Shown piece after piece: positions 48,501 to 60,500 of a DNA stretch of 64,000 nt (within the stretch, counting starts at the first letter, position 1; every line of letters begins with the position of its first letter). The position numbers and the translations under genes were made by a program. The notes under the pieces are model-generated. The model was not told where the DNA came from. It was given only the letters and a program-made list of their open reading frames with translations, and made no database searches. This DNA is from Massilia sp. IC2-278 (lineage in GTDB: Bacteria; Pseudomonadota; Gammaproteobacteria; Burkholderiales; Burkholderiaceae_D): assembly GCF_020708045.1 (NCBI RefSeq), contig NZ_JAJFES010000001.1, forward strand, positions 1,054,001 to 1,118,000. The letters run 5' to 3'.

Positions 48501-51500
48501 CCGCGTCGACGCTGCCGCCGACCACGATGCCGCCGAGTGCCGCCGTCAGCGCCACGTTCGCGCCGCGCAGAGCCTGTCCGGCACCCACCATGATGTCGCC
48601 GGCCTGCGCCGACAGCACCACGTTGCCGGTCACGTCGACGCCGTTCAGTGCCGCCACGGCGCCCACTGCCGCCGTGCCATCGACGCCGATACGCTCGACA
48701 CCCAGGCCAACCGACGCCATTGCGACGCCGCCCGCTGCCTGAACATGCAGGCCGCCGCTGCCCGCTTGCGCGGCCAGGCCGGTCACCTCGATCTCCAGCG
48801 CATTGCCCGCGCTGCCCACGGCGTTACCCGCCTGCAGGCGCAGCGCGGCGGCCGTGACGTTGACCAGGCTGTCGCCGGCCACGTCCGCGTCCAGCACGCT
48901 GGCGCTGGCCTGGAGGCCGACCGTGCCCTGGCCTGCATTGACACGGGCCACCGTGAGGTTGCCGCCCGCCGCCAGGTTGATGGCGCCGTCGAGCGTGGCG
49001 ACCGACGCGCTTGCGCCCATCGCCAGGTTGCCGCTGGCGCGCAGCTCGATGCTGCGGCCCGCTTCCAGGGTGCGCACGGCGCCCGTTTGCTGCAGGTCGC
49101 GGCCGGCGTTCAGCGAGATGCTGCCGTGCTGGCTGCTGACCTGTGCCGCCAGCGACAGATCGCCGCCCGTGGCCAGCAGCAGGTTGCCGGCTGCGTCCAG
49201 GTTGCGCGTCACCGTCATCGATGCCGCACCCAGGACCAGGTTGCCGTTCGAGGCCACGCCATTGATCGCCGCATCGGCCACGGCGGCGCTGCTGCCGTCG
49301 GCCGCCACACGGTTCACCGAACCGGCGACGCTGCCCAGGTTCAGGGCGCCGCTGTTGTCCAGGTACAGTCCGCCGCTGCCGGCAGTCGCCGCCAGGGTGC
49401 CCACGTCCAGCTGCAGGTGCGCCGCGCTGCTGCCGACGTTTCCGGCCGCGATACGCAGCGCAGCCGCGCGCACGTCGATGTCGTTGCCGATGTCGACGAT
49501 GGACGCCGCCACCAGGCTGACGTTGGCGCCGCTGGCGATGCTGCCCAGCTCCAGCGTATTGCCGGCTTCGACACGCACGTTGCCGCCGGTGGCGACCGTC
49601 ATGGCGTTGGCCATGAAGACGTTGCGCGCCGCAGCGAGGTCGATGCTGCCGGCGGTGGCGTTCACCGCCGCGTTCTGCATCAGGTCGCGTCCGGCGGACA
49701 GGCTGATGTTGCCGCCGGCCGTGACCGGGGCCAGGTTGGTCGACAGGTCGCGGCCAGCCTGCAACAGCAGGTTGCCCGCAGCGCTGACCGTGGCGCCGCT
49801 GGCGATGTCGCCGCCAGCCTGCAGCACGAGCGCCGCGCCGCTGACCAGGCCAGCCTGCGCCGCGTCAACGCGCTGCGAACCGGCCGTGGCGCCGTTTGCC
49901 AGCACGCGGTCGACGCGGATCTCGCCGACCTCGCCGAGCACCACGTCGGATGCCTCGTTCACGAACATGCCGTTGCCGATAGCGCTCAGCAGCATGGTTT
50001 CGGTGTCGAGCGCATCGGCGCCGCTGCCGATTGCCGCGCCGGCGTTCAGGCGCAGGGCTTTCGCGTACACGTCGACGGCGTTACCCGCCTCGGCCGCGTC
50101 TGCAATCGCACCGCCGCTGACGATGCTGACCGCACCCCAGCCGGCCTGGCCGGCCAGGCTGGATGCCGCGCGGTCGGTGTTCGAACGCGCGTCCAGCAGC
50201 GCCACCGTGACGCCGGTGGCGCCCTGGTAGCGGATGTTGCCCGCGTTGGTGACGGCGCGCGCACCGTCGACCATGAGAATGGCGCCGGCGCTCGACGCAA
50301 CGTCGATCGTGCCGACCGCAGTCGACAGCGTTGCCGCCGCCGACTGCGTGATGTTCCCCACGGCCAGCAGGCTGATGCTGCCATCCTGCGCGCTCAGCGC
50401 CGCGTTCACCGCCAGGGTGCCGCTCGCCTCGATGCGCAGGTTGCCGCCGGTGGCCACCAGGGCCGCGTCGATGACCAGGTTGGCGCCGCCGAGCACCAGG
50501 TTGCCGCTGCCGTTCTGGACACCGGCCAGGGCTGCGCCGCCGGCGTTTGCCACGGCAGTGCCGTCGGCGCCGACGCGGTTGACCGCCACGCCAGCCACCT
50601 GGCCGAGCGTGGTGTTGCCGCTCGCAAGAACGTAACTTCCACCCTGCGCCGCAAAGGCCAGCGTCGCCGCCTGCACTTCGAGCGTTGCGGCCTCCTGGCC
50701 GACCGTGCCGCCGGCCTGCATGCGCAGTGCGCCCGCGATCACGTTGACTGTACGGACGGCCGCCGCGTCGTCGCCCTGGGCGTCGAGGATGCTGCCGCTC
50801 GCCGCCAGCGAGACGCTGCCGGTGCCGGCATTCACCACGCCGAGCACCAGGTCGCCGCTCTCGGCCTGCACGCGCACGTTGCCGTTGCGGGTCAGGAGCT
50901 GGGCCTGGGCTTCGAGGGTGACGAAGCTTGCCGCCGCCAGGTCCAGGGTCTTGCCGGCGCCGCGGGTTTCGATGCGCGGCGCATAGCTGGCCAGGTTGTC
51001 GTCGATGACGATGGCGTCGCTCGAGACCAGGCTGATGCTGCCCGAGCCCGAGCCGATGTCGGCGCGCACCGTGATGTCGGCTGCCGTGCCCTCGCCCGCT
51101 TCCCCGCTTTGCAGCAGGATGTTGCCGGACGCGCCGGTGCTGTCGACCAGGCCGTCGACGACGATGGCGCCGTCGACGGTCACGATGGCCAGGTTGCCGG
51201 CGCTGCCGCCGAGCAGCGCGCCATTGATGCGCAGCGCCGTGGCTTCGCGCAGCAGCACGCTGCCGGCCGTGGTGTTGGCCAGGGTGACCGAGGCCAGGCG
51301 CGTCTGCAGCGCACCGCTGCTGCCGATGCCGGTCGCTGCCGACAGGGCCGCGGCGGCCGTGTCGCCGTCGAGGTTGATGCCGTCGCCCGCCAGGTTGTCG
51401 ACGATGGCGCCGCCGGCCGTCAGGCCAATGGCGCCGTCGGCGATGACCTGCGAGACCAGGATCGAGCCGCCCGCGGTCATGGTGACCGCGCCGTTGCCGC

Positions 51501-54500
51501 CGCCCACCGAGGTGACGACGGTGCCGCTGTCCATGACGATGGCGGCGCCTGCATTCAGGCGCACCAGCCCGCCGTTCGAGACGATCGACTCCGACAGCGT
51601 GACTGCGCCCGAGGTCGAGCTCACGCTGATGCTGCCGCCGCTGCCGTTGGCGATGCCGCCGTCGCGCAGGTGGACGTTGCCGTCCGCGCCGAGTGTGACC
51701 GCGCCGCCGTTGGCAGCGATGGCGCTGTCGACCGTGATGGCCGCGCCGCTGCCGCCGGCGTTCAGGCTGACGCTGCCGCCACCGACGGTGACGATGCCGC
51801 TGCCCTGTACCAGCAGCTTGCCGGCGCCGGTGGAGATGGCGATGTTGTCGCCCTGCGCACTGGCCTGGCTGATGCCGTCCACGCGCAGGTCGCCGCCCAC
51901 GCCGCTGGCCGCGTCGCGCGCCAGGTTGTTGATCACGATGTCGCCGTCGCCGGTGTTCACGGCGGTAAGGCTGTTCACCTGGGCGAACGGCAGGATGATG
52001 CCGCTGCCGGCGTGCAGGCTCAGGTTCAGCGCGCGCAGCGGTTCGCTCGACGCGCCATCGAGGTCGCCGGTCGGATTCGACTGGACGATCGCGCCGGTGG
52101 CTGCATACAGCGACATGTTGCTGTTGTGCGCCTCAACCTGGTTATGGATCGAGATGCCGTTGTACGCGTCCAGCGTCACGCTGCCGTTCACCATGAACTG
52201 GAAGGCCGGGTTCGCGAAGTCCTCGACCACGATGTTCTGGCCATACACTTCCAGCGCGCTGTGGAAGGTGTACTGCTGCGGCGCCTGGATCGCGCCCAGG
52301 CGCACCTGGCCGGACTGGTCGTCCGCGTGCGCGCCGGCCAGGTAGCCGACGGTCGCGCCTTCCTGGCGCCCGATCACGATCTTGCTGAAGGTCGAGGCAA
52401 AGGTCGCTATCTCCGCGTTGTCGATGTTCAGGTAAGCCGTGTTTTCCAGGGCCGGGCCGCCGACTTCGATGTTCATGCCGACGGTCGTCGGGCGCAGGGT
52501 CAGGATGCCGGTGCCGACGATCGAGCTTTCGCCGCTCTGGAAGTTGATCTCGTTCCCTTCCAGGAAGATGTCGCCGCCGCCGTCGACCGTCACGCCGCCC
52601 TTGAACACCACCAGCGTGGCGCCGGTGATGCGGAACGAACCCGTGGTCAGGTGCACCGACTGCTCGAAGGTGACCACGCCGCTGGCGTTGATGCTGAAGT
52701 CGCCGTTGACCGTGACTTCGCCCTTGAAGGTGACGTTGTTGGCCTGGGTGATGGTGATGCCTTCCAGCGCATCGGTATTGCCGACCATGCCGGTGACGAC
52801 GATGTTGCCGGCCGCCGAGAGTTCCAGCAGGTCTTCCGGATCGAGGCCGTCGCCGTTCAGCGAATGCGCCGCCGAGCCGCCCAGCTGGATGTCGCCGGCG
52901 GTCGCCGTCAGCACCACCTTGTGGTTGGTGGCGGTGGCGCCGTCGATCTTCACCGAGTCGTCGATGTAGGCCCAGGAAGCGCTGACGCTGCTGGCCGAGA
53001 TCGTCGTGGTGTGGCCGGAACCGTAGATGGTCAGGCCGGATTCGCCCTGCAGCACCAGGTTCTGGTTGATCGCCACTTCGCCGCCCAGCAGCGAATTCTG
53101 CACCACCAGCGAGTCCTTCAGGACCACGTCGGTGGTACCCGCGGTGTCGCCGATCACGATGTGGGCCGCGCTCTGGGCGCCGCCGATCAGGATCTGGCGG
53201 AAGCCGTCGTTCAGGTTGTTCAGCGCATTGTTGCTGATGTAGAGCGCGTTATTGCTCGACAGGCCGCCGCTGACGTCGTCACCCAGGAAGATGGTGCGGG
53301 TCGGGTCCAGCGCGGCAATGCTCAGCTGGGCGCCGGCACTGCGCACGCCGGCGCCGATCTGCACATCGTTGGCCAGGATCGTGATGTCTTCGCCGGAGGC
53401 GTCGACCGCCTGGTTGATGACCTGGCTGCCGCTCAGGTTCGACACGCCGGTGCTGCCGCCGCGGGTGCCGCTGTCGGCGCTGCCGCTGCCGGCTTCCACC
53501 TGCACGGTGCCGGTGGCGATCAGCGAAACGTTGGCGCGTTCGATGCTGCTCACGCTCAGGGAGACCGCGTCGATCACGATCGAGTCCGGGCTGAACAGGA
53601 AGCCCGGCGTTGCGGCGCCGATCGCGCCCTGCGCCGTGATGGTCAGCTTGCCGCCCGTGGTCTGGACATAGGCGCCGCCCGCCGCGCGCAGCACCACGCC
53701 GTTGGCCAGGTGATTCGCGACGTTGTAGTCCTCGATGTTGGCGGTGCGGATTTCGCCGGTGGCCTGGTCGGCCGTGAATTTACCGTAGCGCATGGCCCAG
53801 TCGACCTGCGGGTCGATCGCGCCGTTCACGCTCTTCCAGTTGCTCACGCTCGTGTCGTTCAGCAGCGCGCCTTTCGACACCGTGATGTCGATGTTGCCGC
53901 TGCCGTGGACGCGGATGCCCGCGCCCAGCAACACGTTGCCGTTCTCGGCGCGCAGGCTGACCGAACCGCCGCCGGTGGCGATGTCCGCACCGAGGGTGAT
54001 GTGGCCGTTGGCGCCGCCTGCATACAAATTGACGTTACCGGTGGTCGAGACCACGCCGGCGCCGCCGCGCAGGGTGTCGAGCGCGCCGTTCAGGGTCGAC
54101 AGCTTGATTTCGCCGGCGCCGTTCTGCACCACGCGTTCCAGCACCAGCGAATCGACGTCCTGGATGGCGATGTCGCCGCCACCGTTGTTGGTCAGATCCA
54201 GCGCACGCACCTGGGTCTCGATGGCGTTGCTTGCTGCGCCGATGCCGCCGTTGGCGACGATCACCAAGCGCGCGTTGGCGGCCACGATGTCGGTGCTGCC
54301 TTCGGCGCCGTCGACCACGCCGCCGCTGTGGATGACCAGGTCGGCGTTCGAGGTGGTGACCAGCTTGCCGAGACGGATCGCGCCTGCGGCATCGAGCTTG
54401 AGCGCGCCCGAGCCGGCATCGACGACGGTGTCGCCGGCCATCTGCAGCACGCCGCTGCCGGCGTTCAGGGTGATGGCGCCGGTGCGCGAGGTCAGGTCGG

Positions 54501-57500
54501 CTTCGGCCGCCAGCGTGAGGCCGGTGGCACCGTTCAGGGTGATGGCGCCGAGTTCGGTGGCGACCGCACTGTTGACGACCAGCGTTCCGGCCGCGTTCAG
54601 GCTGACCGCGTTGCTGCCGCCGGCCGCGATGGCGGCGTTCACCACCAGCGAGGACGCGACGTTCAGGATCACGGCGCCATGGCCGCTGCTTTCCAGCGTA
54701 TTGACCGTCAGGCCGTCTACGCCGCCGCTTGCCTTCACCGTAATGCTGCCGCCGGCGCTGATGTCGAGGGTGTCGGCCACCAGCACGCCATCGGCGCCGG
54801 TGCCGGCCGTGACCGAGCCGTTCAGGGCGCTCAGCGTCACATGGCCGCCGCCTGCCAGCAGGTTGCCGATGCTGATGTTGCCGTGCAGGGAAACGATGTT
54901 GATGTTGCCCTTGAAGCCGGCGGCCTCGACCAGCGAGCCGATGGTGATGTCGCCGTGCACGATCACGGTGACGTCGCCGCCGCTCATGACCAGGGTGCCG
55001 ATGGCCAGCGCCATGCCGGCGGTGCTTTGCTGCACCACCAGGCTCGACTGGCCCGATGCCGCCGACATGTCGATGTCCATGCTCGACACCGCCGTGTTCA
55101 GCGTCAGTTCGCCGCCCGCGGTGACGTCCAGGCTGCCCGCGGTGATGGTGCCGCCCAGGGTCAGGCCCTTGCCCGCCGTGAGGGTCACGCTGCCGGAAGT
55201 GCCGACGTCCAGATCCGAGACCACGACCAGCGAGCCGGTTGCGGCGCCGAGGCGGATGGTTTCGCCGGCGTGGGTCGGCAGGTTCACGACCGTCAGCGAG
55301 CCGCTGGCGTCGAGCGAGAAGCTGCCCGCCGCGCGGTCCGGCACGATCAGGACGAAGTCGCCGTCCACGTGCAGCTGGCGGTCCGGATCGTTGTCCTGGG
55401 CCGAGGCGCTGGCGCGGAAGGCGTCGTTCGCCGCCTTTGCCACCAGCACCAGTTTCTGGCCAGCGACCGACGCATCCACGCCGGCGTCGCTGGCGTCGAT
55501 CTTCGCCGCCAGCGCGCCGAGGATCGAGGTCCAGTTGCCGGTGACGACCTGGCCGGCGACGGTGTCGCCGACCTTCACGCTGAAGCTGCCGCCGTCGATG
55601 ACGACGGTGTAGGCGAAGTTCGGCGACGGGTTGTCGCGGAACTCGAGCTCGCTGCGCTGGGTGCCGTCGATGCCCGCGGCGACGGATGGCGTGGTGCCGG
55701 CCGCCACGACGCCGCCGGCCACCGCACGCACGCCCGATTCGCTGACGGCGACGTCGGCCACCGTGAAGGCGGTGTTGTCGGCGGTGGCGGTCAGGGTCAG
55801 CGTGAAATTGGCGGCGTCGATGCTGAAGGTGACCGCTTCGGCCGCCTTGATCTTGTTGCCGAGGTCGGTGAGGATCGCGGTCCAGTTGGCCGCGACTTCG
55901 CCGGTTCCGGCGCCCACGGTCGTGGTGTACGGGTTGCCGTTCACCTTCATGGTGTAGCTGAAGCCGTTCTTCAGCGTGTAGGCGGCGTCGGCGACGTCGT
56001 TGGCGTCGTCGGCCGGGTCGTCGAAGACCACCGTGGTGACCTGCTTGGCGTCGTGGCCGGCGGCGACCGTCGGCTGCACGGCGTCGACCAGCACGGTCAG
56101 CGTTGGCGTCGCCAGCACGGCGTTGATCGCGAATGCCTTGTTGGTGGCGGTCGCGGTCAGGGTCAGGCTCTTGCCGCTGCTGTCGGCGGTGACGCGGTTG
56201 TCGGCCGTGACCAGGGTGTCGAGTGCGCCGAGCACGCCGCTCCAGGTGGCGGCAACGTCGAGCTGCTGCACGCTCGCCGTGACGCGGCTGCTGCCTTCGC
56301 TCGCCGGATGGGCCTTGGCGACGGCAGCCGACAGGCCGGCTGCGATGTCGGCCGTGGTGTCGCCGGCCTTGGCGGTGTACTTGAAGTTCTCGCTGCCGAT
56401 CTTCAGGGTGTAGGTGTCGCCCGCGATCGCGCTCAGGCCGGTCAGGGTGACGGTGCGCGCCAGGTCGTGGCCGGCGGCGCTGACCTTCACCTGGCCCAGG
56501 CCCAGGCCTTCGGCGGTTTCCGCCACGCCTTCCTTGTGCACCGAGATCGCAATCACGGCGTCGTCGGCGTTGTTCACGGTCAGGTAGTCGTTCAGGCCGG
56601 TGCGGACCAGGTAGGCCTTGCCGTCCAGGACCACGCCGTAGACGGTGCCGGCGGCAACGTCGCCGCCGAACACGATTTCGCTCTGCTGGGCCACGCCGGT
56701 AGCGGCCGCGCGCAGCGGCTCGGCGCCGTGGTCTACCACGCTGCCGACCGCGCTCACGCCTACCGCGTCGACCGTAAAGGCGACGTTGGTTTCCTTGGCT
56801 TTCAACACCAGCGTATGGTTCGAGATGTCCTCGGCACTGGCGGTCACGTCGATCTTCTCGCCCTTCTCGATCAGGTTGCCGAGGTGTTCGAACACGCTGT
56901 TCCAGGACGCGTCGACGGTGAAGGTCGAGGCGCTGGCGTTCAGTGCGGCGTCCGGGTTGATCCTGGTTGCCAGGGCGGCCACGATGTCCTTCAGCGCCGC
57001 GCTGCTGCCGGCGGTGATGCGGAACACCTTGTCGCCCACGGTCACGGTGTAGGCCGCGTTGTTCACCACTTTCAGCGCGCTCAGGTCGAGCGAACGCCCG
57101 GCCTGGCCGGTCTGGTTCGCGCTCCAGGCGTCGTTGCCGGCGATGTCGGACAGGCTTTCCAGGCTGGCCGCGATGGTGGCCTTGCCGGCGCCGGCGCTGA
57201 TCGTGACGACCTTGCCATTGGCGCTGGCGGTGTAGTCCGCGTCCGCGTTGATGGCGGCGGCCAGCGCGGTGGCGATGCCCGCCAGGCTGGCGCCGGTGCG
57301 CGGCGCCTCCACCTGGAAGGTGTCGCTGCCGATGATGATGCTGTAGCGGCCGTCGGCCAGCAGGCGCATGTCGGACAGGTCGACCGTGCGGTCGAAGCCG
57401 TCGTCGCTGTTCGACTTGGTGTTGATCTCGGCCGTGCCCGGATTGGTGGCGGCGCCCCACTGCTGGACGTCGACCGAGATCGCCGCGTTGCCGGCCCCGG

Positions 57501-60500
57501 TGATGTACAGCAGGTTGTTTTCACCGGTGCGCACGCCGTAGCCGGCGCCGTTGACGACCACTTCGTACAGCTTGCCGCTTTCGATGTTCAGGGTGTTGTT
57601 GAAGATGAGCTTCGATTCCTGGGCTACCTTGGAACCGGCTTCGACGACCGGGCTCAGGCCGAAGTCGTCCACCGCGCCGAGGATGTCGGTGCGGTAGGTT
57701 TCGGTCACGCTCGCGCCGCCCACGCTGAAGGCGCGGTTGGCGGCCTGGGCCGTCAGGGTCAGCTGCTTGTTGGCCGGGTCGGCAGCGACGTCGATCCGCT
57801 CGCCGGTCGAGATCAGCGTGCCGAGCTTGGCCAGAACGGCATCCCAGCTGGCCGCGACGCCGTCGGCGCCGGCGGTCACCGCGTAGTCGTGGCCGTTGAC
57901 GCTGACCGTGACGGTGGTGCCGTTGGCGACCGCCCCGCCAAAGGCGATGCGATTCACCTGGGCGATGGCGACGCCGGCCTGCACCGGCGTGCTGACGACG
58001 ATGTCGACGATGGCGCCGCCCAGGCTCAGGGCGGTATTTTGGGTCACTTCGGTGGCGCCGGTGCTGAAGCCGCCGGCGTCCGGGCCGGTGTAGCGCACTT
58101 CGAGTTCGTTGCCGGTGCCGGCCATGTCCTGGTTCAGGAGCAGCTTCGGCGCATGCGCCGTCACGCCCTTCACCGACACGCTGTAGCCGTACAGGTCGGC
58201 GTCGCGCTGGTCGAGGGCGTAGCCGGTGATGGCGCCCTTGTCGTTGCGGACCGCCGCCAGCATCTCGTAGATGGTGCCGCGCGCGTCGACTTCGACGGTC
58301 GAACCCGCGGTTTTCTGCGCGCCCTTGGCGGAACCCGCCTCGACGTAGTCGACGTACATGTCGCCGCCCGAACGGATGCGGATGCCGTAGCCGTCGTCGA
58401 TGGTGCGCACTTCTTCGACGCGCAGATCGTAGCGGTTGTCGTCCGCGTGGCCGCTGGCCGCGCCGCTCTCGCCGCCGCCGGCCGTGATGTCGATGCGGCC
58501 CTGCTGGGCCACCACCGACTTCACGTACAGGGCGTCGGATTCGTTGATGCTGACGTTGCCCGCGCCGGTGGTGCGCAGGGTGATGGTGTTGACCAGGGTG
58601 TTCAGCTGCACGCCGTTCACCGACTGCACGTTCAGGTCGCCGGCAATGAAGACCGAGGCGCCGTCGGCCGCGATTTCCGCCGCCTTGACGTCGAGCTGGC
58701 CGCTGGCGCGGTCGGCCGCGACGATCCCGCCCAGCACCGTCAGCTTGCCGCCGATGTCGAGGGTGACGTTGCGCGCCGAACCGTAGCCGCTCAGGCCGCC
58801 GATGAAGCCGCTCATGGTGAGGCCGCCGGCCAGTTTGACGTAGATGTCCTTCGCTGCGCGCAGCTCGAAGCGGTCGGCCGGCAAGGCCGCCGCCTGGATG
58901 TTGATGAAGCCGCTGTCGGTGAGGACCGGGGCGCCCTGGCGGCTGTCCTTCAGGTCGCCGTCGCCGTTGAAGTCGATGCCGAGGATGGCTTCGTATTCGG
59001 TGGTCGCCTGCAGGATCTGGCTGCTGCCCTTTGCCGAAATCAGGACCTCGGCGATGCTGCCTGCCGCCGTGCCGTCGAAGCGCGTGCCCTTGACGCCGAC
59101 GACGCCGTCGATGGTGACGTTCTGGCCCGCCACCAGTTCCAGGTGGCGGTTGGCGTACAGGTTGCCCTTGATCGCCAGGCTGGCGCCGGTTTCCAGGATC
59201 AGCGTATCCGAGCTGATCGAGGACGGCAGCAGCAGCGTGTCGGCGCCGGCGCCGAACACCAGGTTCGTGCCCGCGCGGTATTCGGTCAGCTCGGCGCCGG
59301 CCTTGAACTCGTACAGGTCGATGATCTTCGCCGCATTCAGGGCGATGCCGCGCGTGTAGTGCAGGCCGTAGTTCGAACCCGGCGCCGCATCCGGCGCCTG
59401 AACCGTGACGTTGCCGCCGGTGCTGGCCAGGCGCAGGGTATCGGCGCTTGCCTTGCCCTTGGCGCCGACCAGCAGGTCGCCCTGGGCCGTGATGTCGGCC
59501 ACGCTGCGCCCGCTCGTGGTGTCGGTGACGCTGGCGTCGACCAGCACAAGGCCGGCGTTCTTTTCCAGCGCACCGTCGAAGTCGGCCAGCACGATGTCGT
59601 TGCGGATGGTGGTCGCATCCAGGCTGTTGACCGCGATTTCCAGGCCGCTGATGCCGTTACCGGCGCGCAGGGTCAGGCGGTTCGCGACCAGGTCGACGGC
59701 GTTGTCCGCCGCGCTTTCGCCGATGCGCCCGCCCGCGTCCAGGGTGATGTTGCCGTTCGAGGTGAACTGGCTCACCGCAACGGCGTTGCCATGGGCGTCG
59801 ACGATCTTCGGCGCGTCCGAGGCGCTGGCCAGGTAAATGCCGGCCGAGGCGTGGCGTACCAGGATGTCGCCGGCCGCGGTCACGCTGATGTCGTCGCCGG
59901 TGGCGTTGGCGGCGATGTTCAGCTCGACGATCTCGACGTTGCCGCCCGCACGCAGCGCGAAGCTGCCGTGCGCCAGGGCGACGTCGCCCACCACCAGGCG
60001 GCGTGCCGACTGGGTCAGGTCGACGCTGGCGCGCTGCGCCGGATTTGCAGCCGAATTCGCGGCCGCGCTGTCGATATACAGGCTGTCGACGTCGGTGGCC
60101 AGCTTCAGGTCGGCCACTGCCACGATGCGCAGTTCGCTGCCGCCCACCACGGTGCCGCTGTCGCCGGTGATCGCGCCCTGCGCATTCAGGTCCAGGGTGC
60201 CGCGCGGACCGGCGCTGACGTTCCCCAGCGCCATGTCGGCGCCCGCGCCGTCGAGCTGGCGCGTACTCAGGGTGATGTCGTTGCGTTCGCCCGTGCCCAG
60301 GGTATGGGCCTCGACCACGTGCAGGTCGCCGCGGTTGGCGACCGTGATCGCACCGTCGACCGCCTGCGCGTTCGTGACCGTCAGGTCGCCGACGTTGGCC
60401 AGGCTGATGTCGCCGGCGCCGCTCAGCGCCAGCTCCGCGCTGCCGACCGCGGTCGAGAGCACGATGCCGTTCTCGGCGCCGGCGTCGAGCTTGTCGGCGC

